A stretch of 32,658 bases of DNA from Pseudoxanthomonas mexicana (lineage in GTDB: Bacteria > Pseudomonadota > Gammaproteobacteria > Xanthomonadales > Xanthomonadaceae), in contig NZ_PDWV01000045.1 of the NCBI RefSeq assembly GCF_010093385.1, forward strand, positions 1 through 32,658, written 5' to 3'. The notes beneath the pieces were generated by a model. The model saw nothing but the letters and a program-made list of their open reading frames with translations. It did no database searches and was not told where the DNA came from. Of the stretch, positions 26,284 to 32,376 are shown in pieces (position 1 is the first letter of the stretch; each line of letters begins with the position of its first letter). The translations under genes and the position numbers were made by a program.

Positions 26284-26820
26284 CTCAGCACAGTCAACCC
26301 CACGTAGCTGCAGCATTCTGCAAATGGCATGTAGTCGGTGCGGGTTGTCCATGTGGCCGACGAAGTATCGCTCTCTTTTGAGTGCCTCAAGCCCCGAGTG
26401 AAAGGCGAAGATAGCTGCGTCTTGGTTCTTTGCCGAGCCCTCAAGGTAATAGGAGTAGGGGTTTTCTGAACGCTGATTGGAGTAAACACACTCCAGGGTG
26501 GATAGCCATTTTGAGAAAGCGCTGTTGACCTTGTGCAGCAAGGGAAATCGTTTGCGCAATGGCGTGGCACGGAAATGGACCTCGCCAATTGTCCATAGAG
26601 AGCCTCGACGAACCTGAGGTAGGACAACCGATACTACCGGCGATGTGTCCGCATCGATGCCGCCATCCGGAAGGTAGGAAAGAGGGCCGAAGTCTCTGAA
26701 ATAGAGGGCATGGCCATACTCGGCTTGCACCTCCGTGACCGGAGTGCTCAATGACCTGAACCAAGCCATCACCTCCGATGGCTCAGCGGGGTCAGCAATG
26801 AATCGATGGGTTACGCTCAT
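26278..26820 (-). CDS. Cassette 9: hypothetical protein
   Basis: The 180-residue soluble product begins MSVTHRFIADPAEPSEVMAWF. It has a beta-rich first half (ALYFRDFGPLSYL; SPVVSVVLPQVRRGSLWTIGEVHF) and a helical second half (FSKWLSTLECVYS; AAIFAFHSGLEALKRERYFVGHMD). No domain recognised, but composition and length are those of a real gene. The ATG at 26820 has GAGAG upstream; the frame beyond it only translates the attC. The stop is TGA because the attC core carries a T-to-C change on the plus strand. Confidence 0.75.
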   Translation of the reverse strand: MSVTHRFIADPAEPSEVMAWFRSLSTPVTEVQAEYGHALYFRDFGPLSYLPDGGIDADTSPVVSVVLPQVRRGSLWTIGEVHFRATPLRKRFPLLHKVNSAFSKWLSTLECVYSNQRSENPYSYYLEGSAKNQDAAIFAFHSGLEALKRERYFVGHMDNPHRLHAICRMLQLRGVDCAEA

Positions 26821-26831
26821 GGCTCTCTGAG

Positions 26832-26891
26832 GCCTAACACCGGAATTAAGCCGACCCGCGAAGCGGGTTCGGCTTGAATGAATTGTTAGGC
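26832..26891 (-). repeat. attC of cassette 10
   Basis: 60 bp, consensus; cores GCCTAAC and GTTAGGC. Confidence 0.95.
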
Positions 26892-27290
26892 CCCGGCATT
26901 GTTGTCTCCGATAGCCCGCCAGATATCGAGAGATTGCTCTGGGAATACCGTTACCCAAGACGGGAAGTGTGTGTCAACTGCAATACCAAATCGAGGGCTA
27001 ACCAATAACCCCAGCCTCTCAAAGGCTGATTGGTCGTGCTCTTGGAGGTAACTGGGAAGATGGGAAAAAGGAACAAGGTGGCCGTCTAGGTCCAAAGTGG
27101 GAGCGTCTGCGGTGATTTCAACAAGCGTCGAGGTTGCGTCGAAGCGATAAACGGTAGAGCCGTAATCAAACTCCATCTGACCGACACGGTTAACGCGCTC
27201 GGAGCGTGGCTGGCCGATGAGCCCGACTAGGGCGCCAGGATCAATGCCGAAGGTGATACTGCCAACCTGGGTGAATGGAGAGACTTTCAC
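26886..27290 (-). CDS. Cassette 10: hypothetical protein
   Basis: The 134-residue product starts at a GTG three bases after the attC core and reads MKVSPFTQVGSITFGIDPGALVGLIGQP. It is mixed alpha/beta with a conserved-looking C-terminus (RFGIAVDTHFPSWVTVFPEQSLDIWRAIG). No signal or membrane helix, so cytoplasmic. I know of similar-sized uncharacterised proteins but no function. The only ribosome-site-like sequence is the AGG of the attC core. Stop TAA in the attC core. Confidence 0.7.
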   Translation of the reverse strand: MKVSPFTQVGSITFGIDPGALVGLIGQPRSERVNRVGQMEFDYGSTVYRFDATSTLVEITADAPTLDLDGHLVPFSHLPSYLQEHDQSAFERLGLLVSPRFGIAVDTHFPSWVTVFPEQSLDIWRAIGDNNAGA

Positions 27291-27293
27291 GGG

Positions 27294-27405
27294 GCCTAAC
27301 GCCTGAGTTAAGCCGACCCGTAGCGGGGCGGCGATTGCGTGCTAGCGTAGCGTAGGCACGCGGGCGCCGCCACGATGCGGGTTCGGCTTGAACGAGTTGT
27401 TAGGG
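27294..27405 (-). repeat. attC of cassette 11, 112-bp long variant
   Basis: Cores GCCTAAC and GTTAGGG. The usual three-base loop is replaced by about 50 extra bases that form their own hairpins: GGCGGCG with CGCCGCC, and GTGC with GCAC. The outer arms AAGCCGACCCG and GGGTTCGGCTTG are normal. Confidence 0.88.
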
Positions 27406-27795
27406 GCAGCTCCGTGAAAGCTCGGCATATCGGTCTTGAGGAATCTCGCTGATCTTTGAAGAGCTCTCGCCGGAGCTGCCATCCGGCACGAGTGTCACCA
27501 CTGCGTGGTATGAGCCGGGAAAAGCGTCAGCGACCATTGGCTTGTAGCCTGGGGCCGAGACGGAAAGCTCAAATGGGAGTGCATCAGCGCCGCCCAGCGA
27601 GAAGCAACCGGATTGCGCCGTGCGAGTCTCGTAGTGGTACAGGCGGACGGCGGCGTTTTGGATAGGTCGATGTGACATCGCATCAGTCACTGCCCCAGCC
27701 ATGTATGTGCCGCGGTGGCATGGCGCAAAATAGCAGCAGCCGCTAAGAAGTAGTGGAGTGCTTAGAAGAAGAATCTCTGAGAGCGATGATCTCAC
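27400..27795 (-). CDS. Cassette 11: lipoprotein with carboxypeptidase-regulatory-like fold
   Basis: The 131-residue product has a lipoprotein signal with lipobox LLSGC (Cys20). It is followed by a segment like the beta-sandwich carboxypeptidase regulatory-like domain: GAVTDAMSHRPIQNAAVRLYHYE, then GCFSLGGADALPFELSVSAPGYKPM. The end is Ser-rich. Such domains bind other proteins or sugars; no enzyme activity is expected. The start is a GTG eight bases from the attC. Stop in the attC core. Confidence 0.75.
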   Translation of the reverse strand: MRSSLSEILLLSTPLLLSGCCYFAPCHRGTYMAGAVTDAMSHRPIQNAAVRLYHYETRTAQSGCFSLGGADALPFELSVSAPGYKPMVADAFPGSYHAVVTLVPDGSSGESSSKISEIPQDRYAELSRSCP

Positions 27796-27802
27796 TAGCG
27801 GC

Positions 27803-27862
27803 CCCTAACACCGGAATTAAGCCGACCCGCGAAGCGGGTTCGGCTTGAATGAATTGTTAGGC
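27803..27862 (-). repeat. attC of cassette 12
   Basis: 60 bp, consensus stem; cores CCCTAAC and GTTAGGC. Confidence 0.95.
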
Positions 27863-27868
27863 GGCCGG

Positions 27869-28165
27869 TCAGTCATGTCCACCACTATCCGTCGAGCAGC
27901 CACAAGGGCTTGGACCCTGAGCCAAGTAGGTTTCGGCACCTGCATGGTTTGAAGACTCTGTAGTGGACGAGCCAAGGTGCGGCTGGAAATCAGATGCTAT
28001 GAAGGTGAGGGAAATGGTCGCTCCAACAATTGGTACCAGCCAGATTAGGAGCAACTGGACCAAGCGTTGAGTGCGGCTGAAAGAGTGGGATCTGAGCAAG
28101 GCAAAACTTGCGAGGATATTGAGGCCGACCAATAAAGCTATTGAGACAATAACCCAAGTCGCCAT
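27869..28165 (-). CDS. Cassette 12: small membrane protein
   Basis: The 98-residue product has two hydrophobic helices (WVIVSIALLVGLNILASFALL; VQLLLIWLVPIVGATISLTFI) separated by a basic loop (RSHSFSRTQR), then a polar Ser/Gly tail with CGC. Inner-membrane location expected; function unknown. I chose the ATG at 28165 because GGGAGA lies eight bases upstream; the longer frame translates the attC. It has its own stop seven bases before its attC. Confidence 0.72.
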   Translation of the reverse strand: MATWVIVSIALLVGLNILASFALLRSHSFSRTQRLVQLLLIWLVPIVGATISLTFIASDFQPHLGSSTTESSNHAGAETYLAQGPSPCGCSTDSGGHD

Positions 28166-28180
28166 GAGCTTCTCCCGACC

Positions 28181-28240
28181 GCCTAACACCGGAATTAAGC
28201 CGACCCGCGAAGCGGGTTCGGCTTGAATGAATTGTTAGGC
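28181..28240 (-). repeat. attC of cassette 13
   Basis: 60 bp, consensus; cores GCCTAAC and GTTAGGC. Confidence 0.95.
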
Positions 28241-28552
28241 CTCATCTGCGCGTGGCTCATACGGTTCTTGAATCCACTCGTCACCAGCGGCCCGCCTTGT
28301 AGCACACCAGCTGGGCGGCATTTCCGCCAGCTTACCGATTGTGAGGTCTCGCTCCACCATGCAACCGAGGCATACCAACTTGAGATCTGCCGTGTCGAGC
28401 GTGGTGCCACACAAGAATTGCCAATCGCCGTCAGGATCATGATAGACCTCGCGGATCGGCTCAAGCCCGTCCATAACTTGGCGAGTAGTGAATACTCCAG
28501 TCTCAACTGGCAGATCGAATGGCCAAGAGTGAAATGAGTGGGAATGGCTCAT
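28235..28552 (-). CDS. Cassette 13: hypothetical protein with VYHDPDGDWQF motif
   Basis: The 105-residue soluble product has a striking VYHDPDGDWQFLCG segment followed by LVCLGCMVERD and LAEMPPSWCATRR. I recall families of small proteins with this HDxDGDWQF wording, some considered immunity-like, but I cannot give a secure name. Cys residues are spread (C48, C61, C64 region) and might bind metal. The start codon ATG overlaps another ATG. The stop is in the attC core. Confidence 0.7.
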   Translation of the reverse strand: MSHSHSFHSWPFDLPVETGVFTTRQVMDGLEPIREVYHDPDGDWQFLCGTTLDTADLKLVCLGCMVERDLTIGKLAEMPPSWCATRRAAGDEWIQEPYEPRADEA

Positions 28553-28557
28553 ATGAG

Positions 28558-28617
28558 GCCTAACACCAGAATTAAGCCGACCCGCGAAGCGGGTTCGGCT
28601 TGAATGAATTGTTAGGC
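28558..28617 (-). repeat. attC of cassette 14
   Basis: 60 bp, consensus; cores GCCTAAC and GTTAGGC. Confidence 0.95.
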
Positions 28618-28618
28618 C

Positions 28619-28924
28619 TCATTGGGATGAAGCCTGTTTGGTGCGCGGTGAACCGGGGCATAAAATGAAAAACTCGATCAACGCAGCTGCGGGAACTATC
28701 GAAGAGATTCCGGTAAACCAGGCGCTGCGGCCTTGAAGCTTTGCTGCTTGCGACAAGAACCATGCCGCCGGAAGGTTGACAATCCAGACAAAGACTATGG
28801 CAAGAGGCGCTAAGTTGAGCTGGTACAGCAGCAATGCGAGGAATGCGCCGCCAAAGACAACCACCAGTAGGGTGTAGCCAGCCCTGCGGAGGTTTGTATC
28901 TAGTTGCTCAAGTTCTTTGAACAT
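28619..28924 (-). CDS. Cassette 14: small membrane protein
   Basis: The 101-residue product starts with a polar, coiled stretch (MFKELEQLDTNLRRAG). Three hydrophobic helices follow (YTLLVVVFGGAFLALLLYQ; APLAIVFVWIVNLPAAWFL; WFTGISSIVPAAALIEFFIL), then a basic tail. Inner-membrane location expected; function unknown. ATG at 28924 is four bases from the attC. It ends one base before its attC core region with its own TGA. Confidence 0.72.
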   Translation of the reverse strand: MFKELEQLDTNLRRAGYTLLVVVFGGAFLALLLYQLNLAPLAIVFVWIVNLPAAWFLSQAAKLQGRSAWFTGISSIVPAAALIEFFILCPGSPRTKQASSQ

Positions 28925-28927
28925 GAG

Positions 28928-28987
28928 GCCTAACACCTGAATTAAGCCGACCCGCGAAGCGGGTTCGGCTTGAATGAACTGTTATGC
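28928..28987 (-). repeat. attC of cassette 15
   Basis: 60 bp, consensus stem; cores GCCTAAC and GTTATGC, the latter the same variant as at cassette 8. Confidence 0.95.
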
Positions 28988-29292
28988 GCCAAGGTAAGCC
29001 CGAAGCCAGCAACCTGCAACGGGTCCGGAACATCCGGGAGCAGGAAATCATTCGCCGCCAGCCCGTAGCAGGGTGGGGCCCGTAAAGACCGAAGCCGACC
29101 GCGACGCCGGTCCGCAAGCCGGAAGGTCATCCGGAAGCCGTGCGGCGCGAGAGCGATGTACCCGAAGCCGAGTGAAGCGAAGCCAGAAGGACGCGCCTGT
29201 TGCCTTGTATCAACAATCGATCAGCACCGAAGCCGCGGCTGCCGCACGATCGACTGGCAACCGAAGCCGACAACACCAACACACCCACCCAC
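28988..29292 (-). other. Cassette 15: no intact gene, homologous to cassette 8
   Basis: About 305 bases with no convincing gene. CCGAAGCC on the plus strand at 29000, 29089, 29162, 29227 and 29261; spacings 89, 73, 65 and 34, against 89, 71, 65 and 35 in cassette 8. The ends CCAAGGTAA and GCCGACAACACCAA are also shared. Read on the sense strand, one frame ends VAGCWLRAYLGA with a stop in the attC core, as in genuine cassette genes, but has an internal TGA. It is therefore possibly a degraded gene, otherwise an RNA-coding cassette. Confidence 0.7.
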
Positions 29293-29352
29293 GTATAACA
29301 CCTGAGTTAAGCCGCGCCGCGAAGCGGCGTCGGCTTGAATGAATTGTTAGGG
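29293..29352 (-). repeat. attC of cassette 16, GC-swapped stem
   Basis: 60 bp; cores GTATAAC and GTTAGGG; central stem of the CCGCGCCGC/GCGGCGTCGG type seen also in cassette 4's attC. Confidence 0.93.
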
Positions 29353-29814
29353 GGCGGGCTCAACATCTGCCAGCACCCATGGCACACGAGTCTGGAACTC
29401 AAGCTGGCAAACGGCAAGCCCGGCGAATGTATCAGGCACTAAGCCAGTGCGGTGTGTCAGGGCGACCTCAATGCCAGGTGCCAGAGGTTGGTACTGGATA
29501 GTGCCAGTGCCATCCAAGTGCGGCAGCGCGTCGGCGCCAGAAACAATGCGCCCAACAAAATGGAACCAGCCGCCTGTTAGATAGAGGCCGGAAGGCTCTC
29601 GACACCAATGACACAGCTCGGCCGGCTTGGATAGGTCAATGCCAATGGACTTGGCGAGCCGAATGAACTCGGATGGAAAGGTCCGGCTCGCCACAGCGTG
29701 GAAGTTGCGACATTGATCGCAAGGGCAATCAGTACCGAGAGGTAGCCCTGAGTAGGCCGCCCGAGTGGCCTCCGCATCGCACTCAATCTGCCAGCTTGCG
29801 ACCTGCAGATGCAT
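29347..29814 (-). CDS. Cassette 16: hypothetical protein with Cys pairs
   Basis: The 155-residue product has DCPCDQCRNF and CHWC, two Cys pairs that could bind a zinc, and the segment YLTGGWFHFVGRI. I recognise this as a widespread family of small uncharacterised bacterial proteins with a (C)xCxxCRNF start and GGWFHFVG core, without known function. No signal peptide. ATG at 29814 chosen; the longer frame translates the attC. Stop in the attC core. Confidence 0.78.
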   Translation of the reverse strand: MHLQVASWQIECDAEATRAAYSGLPLGTDCPCDQCRNFHAVASRTFPSEFIRLAKSIGIDLSKPAELCHWCREPSGLYLTGGWFHFVGRIVSGADALPHLDGTGTIQYQPLAPGIEVALTHRTGLVPDTFAGLAVCQLEFQTRVPWVLADVEPAP

Positions 29815-29829
29815 GGCGCTTTCCAAGCC

Positions 29830-29889
29830 CCCTAACACCAGAATTAAGCCGACCCGCGAAGCGGGTTCGGCTTGAATGAATTGTTAGGT
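29830..29889 (-). repeat. attC of cassette 17
   Basis: 60 bp, consensus stem; cores CCCTAAC and GTTAGGT. Confidence 0.95.
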
Positions 29890-30288
29890 GCCATGCCGCG
29901 AGAGCTGGAAGACACCCGACTGAATCTCTTGTGGATTGATGCCGCTTACGCCAATTGAGCATGACCTGATGCGGTTGTAGCCGTCAACGAAGAACACTGC
30001 GGTCTCCCCGGGGAGCACAGATGCTCCGCACTCCGGTCCGCGAAGCTCGCCTCCTGGGAAAGCGCCCTTGAAATGACGAAGCGGGGTGACAGTGGGTTGA
30101 TCCCGCGTTTCGTTGGAACCAGGAATTGGCGGCGCAACAGAGTCGACGCGGCCGTAAAAGACGTAAGTGGAGCTTTGAAATAGCCCCCGGGTCCATTGAG
30201 CCTTGGACTCGACAGGGTTGCAGGAGCAGTTCTGCCCAAGCGCGAGACCCGGCAAAAGTAGAAGTGCGGCTACGACGATTCTCACCAT
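29884..30288 (-). CDS. Cassette 17: secreted protein with NTR/TIMP-like N-terminus
   Basis: The 134-residue product has a signal peptide (MVRIVVAALLLLPGLALG, cleavage before Gln19), so the mature protein begins QNCSCNPV. A Cys-x-Cys right at the mature N-terminus followed by FQSSTYVFYGRVDSV resembles bacterial NTR/TIMP-like domains, whose animal relatives block metalloproteases. ECGASVLPGETAVFFVDGYN and a late Cys also fit. Relationship by motif only; function not shown. The ATG lies three bases from the attC core. Stop in the attC core. Confidence 0.72.
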   Translation of the reverse strand: MVRIVVAALLLLPGLALGQNCSCNPVESKAQWTRGLFQSSTYVFYGRVDSVAPPIPGSNETRDQPTVTPLRHFKGAFPGGELRGPECGASVLPGETAVFFVDGYNRIRSCSIGVSGINPQEIQSGVFQLSRHGT

Positions 30289-30291
30289 GGC

Positions 30292-30351
30292 ACCTAACAC
30301 CTGAATTAAGCCGAGCCGCGAAGCGGCTTCGGCTTGAATGAATTGTTAGGC
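30292..30351 (-). repeat. attC of cassette 18, stem variant
   Basis: 60 bp; cores ACCTAAC and GTTAGGC. Stem reads CGAGCCGC and GCGGCTTCG: a third stem version in which both arms have changed together. Confidence 0.93.
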
Positions 30352-30864
30352 ATCTCGCCACACAACGGGCAAACGCCGGTTTTCTGCCACTATCTCACGC
30401 AAGCACGCCATGATTGAAGAGCAAGCAGTAACTGCCTCTGTGAGCACGCGACGAGTGAGCGAGTCCGACTCCATGGAGAGCGCCTTTTGCAGCTTGGGGA
30501 GTGCCTTGCGAAAAGGAACTCTGCTGAGGCTATGTGCGACATAGAACCGCACGGAGCGATTCTCATGGCTCAGGCCCTCCAGTACCTGAGCGGGATAAAG
30601 CCTCGCTTGATAGGGGATGACGCTGCCTAAGCGGGTCATGGCGCGCCAGAAGTCATCCAGGTCATCGCAATTCACCCCTCCTTCTCGGTCTAAGCGGTCA
30701 CGCTCATTGGAAATCTCAGCTATCTCGCTGAAGAGTTCGGCGACACCGTTAGGTCCAAGCTCCTTGGCGATGCCGCCGGGATTTGGAAGCTCCTCCGAAT
30801 ACACGCGCTCCATCAGCGACAGGGAGCTGGTGTGCTTTTCTACAACGCTGCGAACAAGGTTCAT
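30346..30864 (-). CDS. Cassette 18: helical-repeat hypothetical protein
   Basis: The 172-residue soluble product is almost all helical. The second half looks like HEAT-type repeats (VLEGLSHENRSVRFYVAHSLSRV; ALPKLQKALSMESDSLTRRVLTEAVTA). The first half carries an Asp/Glu-rich stretch (SEIAEISNERDRLDREGG). It may be a protein-binding scaffold; HEAT assignment is by pattern only. ATG at 30864 is seven bases from the attC. Stop in the attC core. Confidence 0.73.
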   Translation of the reverse strand: MNLVRSVVEKHTSSLSLMERVYSEELPNPGGIAKELGPNGVAELFSEIAEISNERDRLDREGGVNCDDLDDFWRAMTRLGSVIPYQARLYPAQVLEGLSHENRSVRFYVAHSLSRVPFRKALPKLQKALSMESDSLTRRVLTEAVTACSSIMACLREIVAENRRLPVVWRDA

Positions 30865-30870
30865 TGAGAT

Positions 30871-30940
30871 GCCTAACACCTGAGTTAAGCCGACCCCAAA
30901 CGCGTAGCGATTGGGGTTCGGCTTGAACGAATTGTTATGC
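30871..30940 (-). repeat. attC of cassette 19, 70-bp variant
   Basis: Cores GCCTAAC and GTTATGC. The inner arm is CGACCCCAA and TTGGGGTTCG around a CGCGTAGCGA loop: longer, but with perfect arm pairing. Confidence 0.93.
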
Positions 30941-31394
30941 CGCTAGCAAGACAGAACGCAACTGCCACGGTAAGTGAGGTTCCAGCGAAGACGAAAGCCT
31001 CCGCAAGACTTTGCCGCAACTGAAATGGATCCGGCGAGAACCAGCGCAGGATTAGCCAGAATGCCACGCCCAGTGGTAGCGACGCAGTACAGAGCAGCAA
31101 TGCAGAAAGATGCCCCAACCTCTGCAGAAGCAGAGCTGTAGGTAGGCCAATAGAAATAGTGCCTAGATACCCCCATATGATCGAAGCAATGGCGACAAAC
31201 GGGGAAAAGATCAACGCATCGATGAAGCCACTGTAGGGGGGCGGATCAAGGAATACAGCTAAAGGAACGGCTGCGATGGGTGTCGCCAGTGGGGCAAGGA
31301 CAGCGCCCATCCAAAGCGAGCGCGTGTGGTTGCGCTGAATCAGCGTGCTCTGGGGAAACGATGAGCTTGGCGCTCGGTATGGGTTATTTGACAT
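30885..31394 (-). CDS. Cassette 19: membrane protein whose C-terminus is encoded by attC
   Basis: The 169-residue product begins MSNNPYRAPSS, a start common in small membrane proteins, followed by about four hydrophobic stretches (AVLAPLATPIAAVPLAVFL; ALIFSPFVAIASIIWGYLG; LSALLLCTASLPLGVAFWLIL; AFVFAGTSLTVAVAFCLAS). The gene has no stop before its attC and runs into it. The last 18-19 residues (GITIRSSRTPIATRLGSA) are translated attC, stop at 30885-30887. It may be tolerated read-through or a lost stop. Function unknown. Confidence 0.72.
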   Translation of the reverse strand: MSNNPYRAPSSSFPQSTLIQRNHTRSLWMGAVLAPLATPIAAVPLAVFLDPPPYSGFIDALIFSPFVAIASIIWGYLGTISIGLPTALLLQRLGHLSALLLCTASLPLGVAFWLILRWFSPDPFQLRQSLAEAFVFAGTSLTVAVAFCLASGITIRSSRTPIATRLGSA

Positions 31395-31397
31395 GCG

Positions 31398-31457
31398 GCA
31401 TAACACCAGAATTAAGCCGACCCGCGAAGCGGGTTCGGCTTGAATGAATTGTTAGCG
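31398..31457 (-). repeat. attC of cassette 20
   Basis: 60 bp, consensus stem; cores GCATAAC and GTTAGCG. Confidence 0.95.
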
Positions 31458-32015
31458 CCCATCCCGCGATCTTGGCGATTGTCCGCAAGGGATGGACGCG
31501 CGGGCAAGAAATGAAGCCAGAGCTGGAGTCGACTCAGAACAGTGCACTGATAGTCCAACAATCGCTACCCGGGACGTCAGGTTGACGGAGAACGCTTCTG
31601 GCAGGAGTTTAGCGGCCGCAGCGGAGTCATGTCGAAGATTGGTGTGGGCAAGAACTCTAGCGTAGGCCTGCTCGATAAGCCCAGCGGCTCCATGCTGGTT
31701 GGCTAGACGTGGCCCGCAGTGCGCCTCGAGTTTTTGGCTCTGGGTTTGATAGACCGCCACCCCAATTGCGCCAGCTTGTGCCGCCCAGTCGTTATCGCCG
31801 GAATCGCGTGCAACCGACTCTGCCTTCAGGATTGCCTGCTCCGGCATAAGCGCGGCCGGAACCTCATGCAGGTAAAGCTCCTGCAAGTCGTCAAATGTAA
31901 CCGACCGGTTGATCTCGAAGCGCGGGGGCCAAGGGGGTGGAACACAGACGTCCGGACTCATCTCTTGGCCGGTAGAGGCGGAGAAGATTGCGGCCAACAT
32001 GTATGAAACCATCAT
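31452..32015 (-). CDS. Cassette 20: hypothetical protein, possibly exported
   Basis: The 187-residue product starts MMVSYMLAAIFSAST, a weak signal-peptide-like stretch, and has a Pro-rich segment (CVPPPWPPRF) just after it. The rest is helical with small residues (AAQAGAIGVAVYQTQ; AAGLIEQAYARVLAH). Four Cys are scattered. No domain recognised. ATG at 32015 is three bases from the attC core; a second Met follows. Stop in the attC core. Confidence 0.68.
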   Translation of the reverse strand: MMVSYMLAAIFSASTGQEMSPDVCVPPPWPPRFEINRSVTFDDLQELYLHEVPAALMPEQAILKAESVARDSGDNDWAAQAGAIGVAVYQTQSQKLEAHCGPRLANQHGAAGLIEQAYARVLAHTNLRHDSAAAAKLLPEAFSVNLTSRVAIVGLSVHCSESTPALASFLARASIPCGQSPRSRDGR

Positions 32016-32018
32016 GGG

Positions 32019-32078
32019 CGCTAACACCGGAATTAAGCCGACCCGCGAAGCGGGTTCGGCTTGAATGAATTGTTAGGT
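32019..32078 (-). repeat. attC of cassette 21
   Basis: 60 bp, consensus stem; cores CGCTAAC and GTTAGGT. Confidence 0.95.
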
Positions 32079-32084
32079 GGCGTG

Positions 32085-32369
32085 CTAGCTGACACGGTCC
32101 ACCATCAGATTGTCACTATGAGCTGCCAACGAGTGAATGACAAAGCCAAGAACCTGATCGAAGAGTCGTCCGCTACCTTGCCCGGCTACCGAAACGTACG
32201 GTGACTCGTCATTTAGCTCGATGAGACGGACAGCTACCTTCTCACGTGAGTCCGATAGATCAACGTGATACTCGTTGCCGCCCTGAAACTCAGGCCAACT
32301 CTGTAAAGACGCAGCCAGATCAGTCGGCAGCGAGAAGTACGAGAGTATGTGCACTTCACGGGATGTCAT
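32085..32369 (-). CDS. Cassette 21: hypothetical protein
   Basis: The product (94 residues from ATG 32369) is soluble and mixed alpha/beta (VHILSYFSLPTDLAASLQSW; EKVAVRLIELNDESPYVSVAG; VLGFVIHSLAAHSDNLMV). No domain recognised. A GTG at 32378 would add three residues, but the ATG has AGGTGG six bases upstream, and that AGGT comes from the attC core. It has its own stop seven bases before its attC. Confidence 0.68.
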   Translation of the reverse strand: MTSREVHILSYFSLPTDLAASLQSWPEFQGGNEYHVDLSDSREKVAVRLIELNDESPYVSVAGQGSGRLFDQVLGFVIHSLAAHSDNLMVDRVS

Positions 32370-32376
32370 TGCAGCC

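Noticed and set aside
26238..26627. Frames ending in NSSFKPNPLRGSA or HSSRTRFAGRLNSGV
   Set aside because: These tails, seen in many frames of the array, are translations of attC and not evidence of protein relatedness.
29073..29342. Plus-strand frame across cassette 15 (and 25803-26105 across cassette 8)
   Set aside because: Runs against cassette orientation, ends in attC, and is not conserved between the two homologous cassettes.
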